From: an uncultured Pseudomonadota bacterium
GTDB taxonomy: Bacteria; Pseudomonadota; Gammaproteobacteria; Steroidobacterales; Steroidobacteraceae
Direction of reading: 5' to 3'
Assembly (NCBI GenBank): GCA_903884105.1
Contig: CAISDJ010000031.1
Location: forward strand, 1-50,028
Length of the DNA stretch: 50,028 nt
Shown: positions 17,147 to 26,222 of the stretch, in pieces
Numbering within the stretch: position 1 is the first letter of the stretch
How the letters are laid out: each line of letters begins with the position of its first letter
Position numbers and translations under genes: made by a program
The notes under the pieces: model-generated
Seen by the model: the letters and a program-made list of their open reading frames with translations, nothing else
Database searches by the model: none
Told to the model about the DNA's origin: nothing

Positions 17147-18239
17147 TTTGCTGGTCACCGGTGGAGCAGGTTTCATCGGGGCCAATTTTGTCCATTATTG
17201 GCGGCGGCGGCATGAAGCCGACGCGATCACCGTGCTGGACGCCCTTACGTACGCTGGCAATCGCGCCAATCTTGCGTCGCTTGAGGGTTCGGCTGGGTTC
17301 CGCTTTGTAAAGGGAGATATTACCGACCGAGACCTGGTCGCAAAACTGCTGGCGGAGCAGCAGATCGATACGCTGGTGCATTTTGCGGCGGAGTCCCACG
17401 TCGATCGGTCGATCCTGGGTCCTGATGAATTCATCCGTACCAACATCCTGGGCACCCACTCCCTCCTCGAGGCCTGCCGGAAGGTCTGGTTGGGCGCGAC
17501 GCCCCGGCCGAATCACCGGTTCCACCACGTCTCGACCGACGAGGTGTATGGGTCTCTGGGGACCGACGATCCAGCGTTTTCCGAGTCCACGGCCTACGCC
17601 CCGAATTCACCCTACTCGGCCAGCAAGGCGGCCTCCGACCACCTTGTACGGGCGTATCACCATACCTACGGCCTCAAGGTCACGACCAGCAACTGCTCGA
17701 ACAACTACGGCCCGATGCATTTTCCCGAGAAGCTGATCCCGCTCATCATCGTCAATATCCTCGAAGGCAAGCCACTTCCCATATACGGGGACGGCCGCAA
17801 TATCCGGGACTGGCTGTTCGTCGACGACCACTGCCAGGGCATCGAAAGGGTGCTCGAACGAGGGCGGATCGGGGAGACCTACAACATCGGCGGCTGGTCC
17901 GAGGTGGAGAACATCGACCTTGTGCGGCGGTTGTGCCGGATTGCCGATGACGTCTTCAAGGCGGATGTCTCCCTTGCCGCCAGGTTCCCTGGATCGCCGT
18001 GCGCCCGGGGCCTTCAGGCGGAATCCCTCATCACTTTCGTCCGTGACCGCCCCGGACATGACCGCCGCTATGCGATCGATTGCCGCAAGGCGGAAACCGA
18101 GCTTGGGTTTGCTCCGTCAATCACTCTGGAGGATGGGCTGAAGCAGACGTTCACGTGGTATCTCGGGAACGAGCCCTGGTGGCGGGCGGTTATGGACGGC
18201 AGCTACCGGAACTGGCTTGCCACGCAGTACACCGCCTGA
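17130..18239 (+). CDS. rmlB: dTDP-glucose 4,6-dehydratase
   Basis: RmlB converts dTDP-glucose to dTDP-4-keto-6-deoxyglucose, the second pathway step. The 369-residue extended SDR has the NAD motif GGAGFIGANF. HVSTDEVYGSLG carries the Asp-Glu pair used for dehydration, and the catalytic Tyr-x3-Lys lies in SPYSASKAASDH. NYGPMHFPEKLIP and FVDDHCQGI are also family hallmarks. Here rmlB is the last gene rather than the first, so the order A-C-D-B differs from the common B-D-A-C. It is followed by a 158-bp gap before the SLBB protein. Confidence 0.95.
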   Translation: MNSSRNLLVTGGAGFIGANFVHYWRRRHEADAITVLDALTYAGNRANLASLEGSAGFRFVKGDITDRDLVAKLLAEQQIDTLVHFAAESHVDRSILGPDEFIRTNILGTHSLLEACRKVWLGATPRPNHRFHHVSTDEVYGSLGTDDPAFSESTAYAPNSPYSASKAASDHLVRAYHHTYGLKVTTSNCSNNYGPMHFPEKLIPLIIVNILEGKPLPIYGDGRNIRDWLFVDDHCQGIERVLERGRIGETYNIGGWSEVENIDLVRRLCRIADDVFKADVSLAARFPGSPCARGLQAESLITFVRDRPGHDRRYAIDCRKAETELGFAPSITLEDGLKQTFTWYLGNEPWWRAVMDGSYRNWLATQYTA

Positions 18240-18397
18240 CCGAACCCCTCATTCCGGGCCTTTTTGGCCATTGCGCCCGCTCACCATCGCAAGCGGACTT
18301 AAGCTACGATAGCGCCCGCGCGCGGGGGAGCCGGCGCATGGAGCCGGGGATGGGTTGCTAAAGGGACAGGCGCGTGCATGACGGGGTTTGCAAAAGC
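18240..18397. other. Intergenic region before the first SLBB export gene
   Basis: The region holds a short GGGCC-TTTTT-GGCC hairpin (about 18256-18269), a 12-base perfect palindrome CCCGCGCGCGGG at 18315-18326, and a direct repeat GGAGCCGG. TACGAT at 18305-18310 could be a -10, but no -35 fits at 16-18 bp. It probably separates the rml unit from locus 1, but no promoter can be asserted. Confidence 0.3.
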
Positions 18398-21175
18398 ATG
18401 ATCTTTCGAGCCGCTCGCCGCAGCTTCCATCTGGCGTTTATCGGATTGGCCTTTGTCCTGTGCACTCCTGTGTTCGCCCAGACTCCCACGCCTGAGCAGC
18501 TCCAGATATTCCAGGGCCTGCCGGCCGGACAGCAGCAGTCGATATTGGAGACCCTTGGCGGCGACCCCTCAGCGCCCAGAACACTCGGGGGGGGGCGAAC
18601 AGATCGTCCCCTGCAGTTCCCAAACACCGTTCAGCCACGCCAGGTTGGCGATGGCACCGCATCAGGCGCGAACGGCGATTACCGGCTCAAGGCCGAGGAC
18701 ACGTTGCTCCTGTCGTTGGAAGTACAAGAACGGCCGGTTTCCGGCGACGCACAATCTGCTCCACCGGCGCAGATTTCTCCCGAGACGAGATCGCGGCTCA
18801 CGGCCCTCCGTGAACAGATTCTCCGCCGCAACCCTTATCAGCTCGACCGGGGTGCGGTGCTCAATGTGCTTGAGCTTGGACCCATTCCCCTTGGCGGATT
18901 GACGGTCGACGAGGCGCGCAAGCGCATTGCTGCCGAAGGCCTGTTCAAGGACCTCGTCGTTGGGGTGACTTTGCTGCCCTTGGTGCCGACTGGAACTGCT
19001 GCCCTCAGGCCTTTCGGATACGAGTTGTTTGCCGGCACGACTACAACCTTTGCTCCGGCGACGGATGTACCGGTGCCTGCCGAATATGTCGTGGGACCGG
19101 GGGATACGTTTCGCGTGCAGATGACCGGCAACACCCGCGGCAATTACAGCCTCGTGGTGGGGCGTGACGGGCAGGTCAACTTTCCGGAGCTGGGTCCAAT
19201 AGCAGTGGCGGGCCTGCGATTCGACGACGCCAGGCAGATGCTGGAGCAGCGCGTCACTGAGCAGTTGATCGGGACGCGAGCCAGTGTAGCGATGGGCGAG
19301 TTGCGTTCGATCCGTATATTCGTGCTCGGGGAAGCGGAGACGCCCGGTTCCTATACCGTCAGCGGCCTGTCCAATATTACCAACGCGCTTTTTGTCAGCG
19401 GTGGCGTCAAGACGATCGGGTCGCTCCGCAATATCGAATTGAAGCGAGCGGGCGTTACCGTGTCGCGGCTGGATCTCTACGACCTGCTGCTCAAGGGAGA
19501 CACTCGCGGCGATGTTCGCTTGTTGCCTGGCGACGTCATCTTCATTCCTCCGGTAGGCCCAACCGTCGGAATTACTGGCGAAGTCACCCGGCCCGCAACC
19601 TACGAGCTTCGGGGCGAAACGACAGCTGCTCAACTTCTCGAATTGGGCGGGGGGCTCAGGCCATTGGCCGAGGTCCGGTTGGCTACGCTAGAGCGGCTTG
19701 ACGAAGCGCGCAACAAGACTGTCGTCGACCTGAACCTTGCGAGCCCTGCAGGGGCAGCCGTCCAGATCCATAACGGCGATATCCTGCGGATTCCCGCAGT
19801 GCGGCCGACGCTCGAGAATTCCATTTCAGTCAGTGGCCATCTCTATCGCCCGGGTGATTTCCAGTATCGCCCTGGCATGCGTCTCTCCGATGCGATCACT
19901 TCGCTGGAAGAGCTCAAGCCCAATGCCGAGCAGCACTACGTGCTCGTTCGACGTGAACAGTCCGACAGGAGGGTTTCCGTGTTCTCGGCAGACCTGAGAC
20001 AAGCCCTGAATCAGCGGGGGTCCGCAGCGGACATCCAGCTTGCGCCCCGGGATCGCATCTTCGTCTTTGACCTGGAAACCGGGCGTGATCGAGTCATCGA
20101 GCCCTTGATGCGCGACCTGAGAATGCAATCGAGTTTCGCGGATCCTCTTCAGGCAGTGGGAGTCGGAGGGCGCGTCAAAGTACCAGGTCAGTACCCACTT
20201 GAACCGGGGATGCGAGTCAACGACCTCATCCGGGCCGGTGGGAGCCTGGATGATGCTGCGTATGGTGGCACGGCGGAACTCACGCGCTATGAAGTCGTGG
20301 ATGGAGAGTCCAGGCGCAGTGAGTTGATCCAGATTGATCTCGCACGAGTTCGAGCAGGGGATCCAGCTGCCAACGTATTGCTCAGGCCTTTCGATTTTCT
20401 GGTCGTCAAGGAAGTCCCCGATTGGGGCAGGCAAGAACAAGTCCAGCTCTCAGGCGAGGTTCGATTCCCGGGAACCTATCCCGTTCGACGGGGTGAAACG
20501 CTGCGGTCCTTGATCGAAAGGGCAGGGGGCTTAACCGACCTCGCTTTTGCTGAGGGCAGCGTGTTCACCAGAACCTCGCTCAAGGAGAGAGAGCGCCAGC
20601 AGATTGCCGATTTGACCCGACGGATGCAGACCGATCTGGCACAGCTTGCGCTGACTGCAAGCCAGAACACCAACGCCAATGCCGCCCAGGCACTTGCAGT
20701 GGGGCAGTCGCTGCTCGCGGGCTTGCGTGGAGCCGAACCCGTTGGGCGGCTCGTGATCGATCTCAATGCTTCGGCGGCTGCTGCTCCCGGTTCGGAGAAC
20801 GATATCGTCCTGAAGGATGGCGATCGTTTGCTGGTTCCTAGAGTCACGCAAGAAGTTACCGTCATTGGGGAGGTGCAGAGCGCGACTTCGCATCTGTATT
20901 CGCCTGGTCGCACGCGCAACGACTATGTTGAGCTGAGCGGCGGAGCGACCCAGCGAGCCGACAGGAGTCGGACGTACGTGGTCAGGGCGGATGGCAGTGT
21001 GTTGGGTGGTGGGGGCCGCGCGTGGTTCAGTCGTCCCAATGTAGACATCAATTCGGGCGATACGGTGGTGGTACCTCTGGATGTGGAGAGATTGCCGGCA
21101 CTGCCCACGTGGCAGGCCGTCACACAGATTCTCTATAACCTGGCGGTCACCGTGGCTGCGATCAACTCGTTCTGA
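18398..21175 (+). CDS. Large multi-SLBB polysaccharide export protein (Wza-like), copy 1
   Basis: This is a 925-residue exported protein, more than twice the length of Wza (~380). The signal peptide (FHLAFIGLAFVLCTPVFA) ends at an AxA-type site, so no lipid anchor is evident. After a QTPTPEQLQIFQGL segment come a Poly_export-like region (about 215-300, EYVVGPGDTFRVQ) and then repeated SLBB-like units, recognisable by recurring PGSYTVSG, PATYELRG, PGDFQYRPG, PGQYPLEPG and PGTYPVRRG motifs. The C-terminus is a hydrophobic or amphipathic helix (VTQILYNLAVTVAAI), as used by Wza to cross the outer membrane. The ATG at 18398 gives a clean signal peptide; a GTG at 18374 would add eight residues. It opens locus 1 and has a colinear paralogue at 38705. 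Confidence 0.85.
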   Translation: MIFRAARRSFHLAFIGLAFVLCTPVFAQTPTPEQLQIFQGLPAGQQQSILETLGGDPSAPRTLGGGRTDRPLQFPNTVQPRQVGDGTASGANGDYRLKAEDTLLLSLEVQERPVSGDAQSAPPAQISPETRSRLTALREQILRRNPYQLDRGAVLNVLELGPIPLGGLTVDEARKRIAAEGLFKDLVVGVTLLPLVPTGTAALRPFGYELFAGTTTTFAPATDVPVPAEYVVGPGDTFRVQMTGNTRGNYSLVVGRDGQVNFPELGPIAVAGLRFDDARQMLEQRVTEQLIGTRASVAMGELRSIRIFVLGEAETPGSYTVSGLSNITNALFVSGGVKTIGSLRNIELKRAGVTVSRLDLYDLLLKGDTRGDVRLLPGDVIFIPPVGPTVGITGEVTRPATYELRGETTAAQLLELGGGLRPLAEVRLATLERLDEARNKTVVDLNLASPAGAAVQIHNGDILRIPAVRPTLENSISVSGHLYRPGDFQYRPGMRLSDAITSLEELKPNAEQHYVLVRREQSDRRVSVFSADLRQALNQRGSAADIQLAPRDRIFVFDLETGRDRVIEPLMRDLRMQSSFADPLQAVGVGGRVKVPGQYPLEPGMRVNDLIRAGGSLDDAAYGGTAELTRYEVVDGESRRSELIQIDLARVRAGDPAANVLLRPFDFLVVKEVPDWGRQEQVQLSGEVRFPGTYPVRRGETLRSLIERAGGLTDLAFAEGSVFTRTSLKERERQQIADLTRRMQTDLAQLALTASQNTNANAAQALAVGQSLLAGLRGAEPVGRLVIDLNASAAAAPGSENDIVLKDGDRLLVPRVTQEVTVIGEVQSATSHLYSPGRTRNDYVELSGGATQRADRSRTYVVRADGSVLGGGGRAWFSRPNVDINSGDTVVVPLDVERLPALPTWQAVTQILYNLAVTVAAINSF

Positions 21176-21504
21176 TCCCCGCCACTCTACGAGCCCAGGT
21201 TAAGTCTCCGGGAGAGCTTTTCCGGAGCGCTGACACTTCATAGACGATGATCGTATGGCACCTTTTGAAGACACGCAAAGCCGAAGTGCAATGGGGCGCC
21301 GACTGTTGAATACGTGTATCGGGGCGTCGCTCCTGGAGCTGCGATGGGCAGGACACCCATGCTCACTGTGCTGAGCGGAGCCACAGCGGTTCAACCTTGT
21401 TCGAGGGAGACCAGGGCTGTCTCGTCGTTCGCAAGGTCTTTGCGCTGCCTGCAGCCACTGTGTTCGCGATTGGCGACGGCGGGCGAGCGGGCTTTGGAGG
21501 CGCA
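21176..21504. other. Untranslated region before the NAD-dependent epimerase
   Basis: These 329 bp have no convincing gene. They hold a hairpin CTCCGG/CCGGAG at 21206-21227 shortly after the SLBB stop and a weak promoter-like pair (TTGAAG 21265-21270, 16 bp, TGCAAT 21287-21292). A ~200-nt putative leader with small hairpins (ATGGG/CCCAT, GCTCA/TGAGC around 21344-21375) follows. A new transcript may begin here. Confidence 0.3.
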
Positions 21505-22437
21505 TTGACAGAAACTTATCTCAGACGCCCCGTCTTCGTGTTGGGCGGACGCGGGTTTATCGGCCGCGAACTGGTGCGGCAATTGTCATTGGCTGGTGCC
21601 CGGGTTACTTCGATCGGTGGAGGAAGTGCCGGGGAGGAAATCGGAAGCAGCGTAAGGCATGTAGCCGGCCGCATTGCGGGCGAGCTTCTTGCGGCAGTTC
21701 CAGAACTTCCCGAGATCATCTTTCATCTTGCGGGCGGCGCGTCGGTTGGGCAATCCACGGCAGATCCACTCGGTGACTTTGGCCGTACGGTTACTTCGAC
21801 GGTTGAAGTGCTCGAGCATGTTCGCATTCGCAATCCGTCAGCCCACTTGGTCTACATTTCCAGCGCTGCGGTCTACGGAGACATGGCGTCGGACCCCCAG
21901 GGAATGCCGCGCAATCGGGTGCCGGTGTCGCACTATGGTGTCCACAAGAAGATTGCCGAGGACTTATGCAGTTTCTACGTTGAGAAGCACGGCCTGCGAA
22001 TCTCGGTGGTTCGGCCCTTCTCGGTTTACGGCCCCGGATTGCGCAAGCAGCTACTGTGGGATGCTTTGAGCAAGGCAGACCGAGGGAATGCCGAATTCTT
22101 CGGAACCGGTGCCGAGGTGCGGGATTGGGTCTACGTGTCCGATTTTGCAAACTTGCTGCTGGACGTGGGTATCGGTCGAGTTGCGGCATCCGTGGCTGCG
22201 CCTCTGGACGCCGGCACCGGCGTCGGGACCTCGGTCGAGCAGGTTCTCACCAGGCTACTGGATTTATACGTACCAGGTCTCGTCCCGCGCTTCCTGGGCG
22301 CCGCGAACACAGGCAATCCCGACGTACTGGTCGCGGCGAATGGGTTGCCCGAAGTGCGGGAGATCCTTTCCGGGGTCAGTCTTGATGAAGGGCTGAAGCG
22401 CTACGTGGACTGGTACCGTCAATCCAAGGTCAAGTGA
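21505..22437 (+). CDS. NAD-dependent epimerase/dehydratase
   Basis: This is an extended short-chain dehydrogenase of 310 residues. The nucleotide motif is VLGGRGFIGRELV, the catalytic Ser lies in YISSAAVYGDM, and the Tyr-x3-Lys is HYGVHKKIAE. It probably epimerises, dehydrates or reduces a nucleotide-sugar for locus 1; the substrate cannot be told. The start TTG at 21505 was chosen because GGAGG lies four bases upstream (TTTGGAGGCGCA) and the Rossmann strand begins ten residues later. The frame is open further upstream without family-like sequence. The rare start may mean low expression. Confidence 0.75.
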   Translation: MTETYLRRPVFVLGGRGFIGRELVRQLSLAGARVTSIGGGSAGEEIGSSVRHVAGRIAGELLAAVPELPEIIFHLAGGASVGQSTADPLGDFGRTVTSTVEVLEHVRIRNPSAHLVYISSAAVYGDMASDPQGMPRNRVPVSHYGVHKKIAEDLCSFYVEKHGLRISVVRPFSVYGPGLRKQLLWDALSKADRGNAEFFGTGAEVRDWVYVSDFANLLLDVGIGRVAASVAAPLDAGTGVGTSVEQVLTRLLDLYVPGLVPRFLGAANTGNPDVLVAANGLPEVREILSGVSLDEGLKRYVDWYRQSKVK

Positions 22438-22525
22438 TGGCCGTAGTCATTGTCGATATACTGCCAGACTGTCGCTGTGGCAAGTGGCAGGTACTAGTCA
22501 AGCCGACGCCATCCAGATTCAAAAA

Positions 22526-23368
22526 ATGAGCACGACCGACCTCTCCCAACGCGAATTCGTCATTGAAGCCGGCGGTTCGCCTCGCCAATATGCTCGCGAA
22601 GTCTGGCGTTATCGGGACCTGCTGTTCATCCTCTCGTGGCGGGACATCAAGGTTCGATACAAGCAGACTACTATCGGAGCCGCGTGGGCCCTGCTCCGTC
22701 CGCTGGCGACGCTGATCATTCTCACCGTTGTTTTCAGCAAGATTGCACGCCTGCCGTCTGAAGGCAGCGCACCCTACGCGTTGCTCGTGCTCAGCGGGCT
22801 ACTGCCTTGGCAGTTTTTCGCTGCTGGCCTCTCCGACGCGGCCAACAGCGTCATCGAGAACGAAAAGATCGTCAGCAAGATCTACTTCCCACGACTGGTC
22901 ATTCCCTTGAGTGCGTTGGCAGTTTGCATGGTCGACTTCGCGATCTCGCTGCTGATTCTTGCCGGGATCCTGGTCTTCTACCGATTCGTGCCGGACTGGC
23001 ATCTGCTTGCGCTACCGGTGGTGCTGGTTTTCGCTGTCCTTGCCGCGCTCGGCCCCGGTCTCATGTTGGCGGCCTTGAACGTCAAGTATCGCGACTTCCG
23101 GTACGTGGTGCCGTTTCTGATCCAGGTGGGCATTTATGCCTCGCCGGTCGCGTACAGCACTAGCTTGGTTCCCGAAGGCTGGCGCGCTTTCTACTACCTT
23201 AACCCGATGGCCGGCCTCATTGACGCGTTCCGGTGGACCCTCCTGGGGGGTGAGTTCACACCGTGGTGGACAGGTGTCGGACTATCCCTCGGCGTGCTGC
23301 TGACCCTGCTGATTGTCGGAATTGTGTATTTCCGCGCAACAGAGCGTTCGTTCGCCGACAGTATCTGA
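22526..23368 (+). CDS. wzm: ABC-2 type polysaccharide exporter, permease (Wzm)
   Basis: This is the inner-membrane half of an ABC exporter for undecaprenyl-linked polysaccharide. The ~280-residue protein starts with the amphipathic segment REVWRYRDLLFILSWRD and VRYKQTTIGAAWALLRPL, typical of Wzm/KpsM/TagG. It has about six membrane segments and the late motif YLNPMAGLIDAFRW, conserved in the family. ATG 22526 is preferred, although no strong ribosome-binding site precedes it; a GTG at 22484 would add 14 residues. The ATPase gene wzt starts three bases after the stop, so the pair is co-translated. Confidence 0.9.
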   Translation: MSTTDLSQREFVIEAGGSPRQYAREVWRYRDLLFILSWRDIKVRYKQTTIGAAWALLRPLATLIILTVVFSKIARLPSEGSAPYALLVLSGLLPWQFFAAGLSDAANSVIENEKIVSKIYFPRLVIPLSALAVCMVDFAISLLILAGILVFYRFVPDWHLLALPVVLVFAVLAALGPGLMLAALNVKYRDFRYVVPFLIQVGIYASPVAYSTSLVPEGWRAFYYLNPMAGLIDAFRWTLLGGEFTPWWTGVGLSLGVLLTLLIVGIVYFRATERSFADSI

Positions 23369-23371
23369 TCC

Positions 23372-24649
23372 ATGGCATTCGCAATCAAAGTCGAAGGGCT
23401 CGGCAAGCGATACCTTCTCACTCACAAGCCGAGGGCACGCTACAGCTCGCTACGCGACTCCATCATGGAGAGCGCAAGAAGCCTGGGTCGTGCCGCAAAG
23501 CGGCGGTTCAGCGACAGTTCGACGCCGGCACTCTCCAGAAGCGAAGAATTCTGGGCACTCAAGGACATCGATCTGCAGATCGAGAAAGGCGACCGGTTGG
23601 CGATCATTGGCCGAAACGGAGCTGGCAAGTCGACGCTGCTCAAGCTGCTGAGCCGGGTTGTGGAGCCTTCCTGCGGGCGAGCCACCGTGCGCGGACGCCT
23701 CGCAAGCCTGCTCGAGGTTGGTACCGGATTTCACCCTGAGCTCACCGGGCGCGAGAACGTCTACCTGAATGGCGCAATCCTCGGCATGGGACGGGATGAA
23801 ATCGATCGCAAGTTTGACGAAATCGTCGCTTTCGCAGATGTGGAAAGATTCTTGGATACTCCCGTCAAGCGCTACTCCAGCGGCATGTATACCCGTCTTG
23901 CGTTTTCCGTGGCTGCACATCTCGAGACCGACATCCTTATCGTGGACGAAGTGCTGGCTGTTGGTGACGCCGCTTTTCAGCGCAAGTGTCTCGGCAAGAT
24001 GGACGACATCGGTCAGCAAGGACGCACGCTGCTGTTCGTCAGCCACAATATGGCTGCCGTGGAGACTCTCTGTGATCGCGCAGTCCTTCTTTCTGGCGGA
24101 AAGATCGTGGATGCGGGTGAAACGGGACGGATCATCGAAGCCTATTCTCGAACCTGGCGACAGGGAGTCGAGCTAAGGGACCGCCGCGACAGAAGTGGCA
24201 CTGGGCATGCAAAGATCGAATCCATTTCCATCGAGAATGTCAGTGGTGAACGATCGGCTAACATTGGCTCGATGCAGGTGCTTGAGTTCGTCGTCGAGGT
24301 GTCTGCCGACGCCGATGCCGTCGGCAAGAAGGCCGATTTGATCCTGGTGGTTTGCGACAGCCGCAACAATCGATTGTGCTCGCTCTATACCGAATGGGCG
24401 CAGAGCGACTTCAGGATCACCTCCGAGCAGCACATTTTCCGGTGCCGCATCCCGACCGGCCTGCCCTTGGTCGCCGATACCTACTCGCTTACGGCGGCAG
24501 TGCTCATCGGGGGCGTGAACGCGGATAAGCTGGAACGCGCCCTTGAGTTTGAAGTCGTCCCTTCGCAAGGTTTTGCGGCAGGTCTGGTATTGAATCCGGC
24601 ATTTGGGCAGGTCCTGGTTGAACATGCCTGGGAGCAGCAGCGTGCTTGA
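23372..24649 (+). CDS. wzt: ABC polysaccharide exporter, ATP-binding protein with C-terminal domain (Wzt)
   Basis: This 425-residue ATPase partners with Wzm. The Walker A motif is GRNGAGKST (80-88), the segment HPELTGRENVYLNG (121-134) is characteristic of Wzt, the signature is YSSGM (168-172), Walker B is DILIVDE (187-193), and the switch histidine is in SHNM (225). Residues ~270-425 form the extra domain found in Wzt proteins of E. coli O8/O9a type, where it binds the modified non-reducing end of the finished chain before export. Its presence predicts that this polymer carries a terminal cap. Several methyltransferase genes follow directly. Confidence 0.9.
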   Translation: MAFAIKVEGLGKRYLLTHKPRARYSSLRDSIMESARSLGRAAKRRFSDSSTPALSRSEEFWALKDIDLQIEKGDRLAIIGRNGAGKSTLLKLLSRVVEPSCGRATVRGRLASLLEVGTGFHPELTGRENVYLNGAILGMGRDEIDRKFDEIVAFADVERFLDTPVKRYSSGMYTRLAFSVAAHLETDILIVDEVLAVGDAAFQRKCLGKMDDIGQQGRTLLFVSHNMAAVETLCDRAVLLSGGKIVDAGETGRIIEAYSRTWRQGVELRDRRDRSGTGHAKIESISIENVSGERSANIGSMQVLEFVVEVSADADAVGKKADLILVVCDSRNNRLCSLYTEWAQSDFRITSEQHIFRCRIPTGLPLVADTYSLTAAVLIGGVNADKLERALEFEVVPSQGFAAGLVLNPAFGQVLVEHAWEQQRA

Positions 24650-25442
24650 ATCAACTGCACAAAACGGTTCGCAAAGCCCTTCCGGAACGACGGCCCGTGC
24701 CACGACGCGGTTGATGGACTTCGGCCGCGCTCAATTCGAGTACGAGCCTTTTCCTATCGGATTGATACGCGGCATCTTCGAACCCTCACTGTACGAGCGG
24801 CTCGTCGACACCTTCCCGCCAATAGAGATCTTTCGCTTCATGCAGAACCACGGTGACAAGTGGTCGCTGTCGGAACTCAACAATCGCGATCATTACTACC
24901 AATTCCTGCGTACAAACGACGATTGGCGGCGGGTCTACGATGAGGTCAAGGGCAGCGATTTCATACCTCAGGTACTCGAATCGCTGGCTCGATCCAAGAT
25001 CGAGCTTGGCTTGACTCCGAGCGCGCACGGCAGGGTGCTGCGCAAGCTGCGAAACCTGATACTGGGCCGCAAGTCTGGCGGTCTTCGGGCCCGGTTCGAG
25101 TTTTCGATGATGAGTGCGGCTGGAGGTAACATCCTTCCGCATACGGACTCACCGCAGAAGCACATCACGCTGGTTTTGAGCTTCGTTCGTCCTGGCGAGT
25201 GGGATCAAGCATGGGGCGGCGGAACGGACCGATTGCGCCCCCTCGATCCGAGCGACAACTTCAACTTCCTCAATCGCTACCTGCGATTCGATCAGGTGGA
25301 GACCCTCGGAACGATGGCCTATGAGCCGAACCAATGCGTCATCTTCATCAAGACCTTCAATTCGCTCCATGACGTCAAGCCGATGACAGGGCCGAAGGAA
25401 GTCATGCGACGAACGCTAACCCTCAATATCGAGTCGACCTAA
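24624..25442 (+). CDS. 2-oxoglutarate/Fe(II)-dependent oxygenase family protein
   Basis: The ~272-residue protein shows the facial triad of this superfamily: His173 and Asp175 in LPHTDSPQKH, and a distal His249 in NSLHDVKPM. Arg262/263 in RRTLTLNI would hold 2-oxoglutarate. Conserved filler motifs (AGGNILPH, YEPNQCVIF) fit a prolyl-hydroxylase-like double-stranded beta helix. The substrate is unknown; in this setting a sugar or glycan-linked group is likely. The ATG at 24624 overlaps wzt by 26 bases; Met31 is an alternative start closer to the domain. It is co-oriented with Wzm/Wzt and the methyltransferases. Confidence 0.75.
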   Translation: MPGSSSVLESTAQNGSQSPSGTTARATTRLMDFGRAQFEYEPFPIGLIRGIFEPSLYERLVDTFPPIEIFRFMQNHGDKWSLSELNNRDHYYQFLRTNDDWRRVYDEVKGSDFIPQVLESLARSKIELGLTPSAHGRVLRKLRNLILGRKSGGLRARFEFSMMSAAGGNILPHTDSPQKHITLVLSFVRPGEWDQAWGGGTDRLRPLDPSDNFNFLNRYLRFDQVETLGTMAYEPNQCVIFIKTFNSLHDVKPMTGPKEVMRRTLTLNIEST

Positions 25443-25445
25443 CTC

Positions 25446-26222
25446 ATGCTAAGAGCGCCTTACGGAGTATCCTGGATTGACTACCTGCAGTTGCGGGCAT
25501 TTGGTCCTTTCCGCAAGATCTGCCATGTTCGTGGCCAGCAAATCAGCGTCGGCGTACGGTCGGCGTTGGAGCTATGGCGTTGCCGTACATACGAGACCAA
25601 GGAACCGGAAACCCTGGACTGGATCGACGGTTTTGCAACGAGCGACGTGATGTTCGATGTTGGAGCCAACATCGGCCTGTATTCACTTTATGCTGGAAAG
25701 CTTGGGGTCCGGGTCTACAGCTTCGAGCCCGAAGGACAGAATTTCGCGGGGCTCACGAACAACTGCCTGACCAACAAACTCGGTAACGTAACTCCGTATT
25801 GCATGGCGCTCGCCGAGCGCGAGCACTTCGATCTGCTGTATGTAACCAGCACGAACCCAGGGGATTCGCAGCACAATCTGGGCGCTGAGAATCCAATGTT
25901 CCGCCGTGAGTGCAGCGGCACGCAGGGAATCTTTGCCTGCACCCTCGACCGGCTATGCTCTGAGCATGGGTTTCCGGTTCCCCAGCACATCAAGATTGAT
26001 GTCGACGGACTGGAAGACCGCATTCTGGAGGGTGCAACGAAAGTGCTTACCCATCCGGATTTCCGTTCCCTGCTCATAGAGATTGCTGGCCACGACGGTG
26101 TCGAAGCGCTAGCGATCGGCCGACTTGCTGCCTTGGGGCTGTATCCGATTTCCATGCATTCGCGCGAGTACCGTGACGGTACGCTATGGGCTCGCAACCA
26201 GATCTTCAGGCGCAGGGAATGA
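25446..26222 (+). CDS. FkbM family methyltransferase
   Basis: This 258-residue SAM-dependent enzyme has motif I DVMFDVGANIGLYSLYAG near residue 60, the acidic VYSFEPEGQNF motif, and KIDVDGLEDRILEGA, which is diagnostic of FkbM methyltransferases (DxxGxExxxLxG). These usually O-methylate sugars or polyketide hydroxyls. It starts four bases after the preceding stop and overlaps the next gene (ATGATG/TGA), so it lies in the same translation unit. The target is probably a sugar of the locus 1 glycan. Confidence 0.85.
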   Translation: MLRAPYGVSWIDYLQLRAFGPFRKICHVRGQQISVGVRSALELWRCRTYETKEPETLDWIDGFATSDVMFDVGANIGLYSLYAGKLGVRVYSFEPEGQNFAGLTNNCLTNKLGNVTPYCMALAEREHFDLLYVTSTNPGDSQHNLGAENPMFRRECSGTQGIFACTLDRLCSEHGFPVPQHIKIDVDGLEDRILEGATKVLTHPDFRSLLIEIAGHDGVEALAIGRLAALGLYPISMHSREYRDGTLWARNQIFRRRE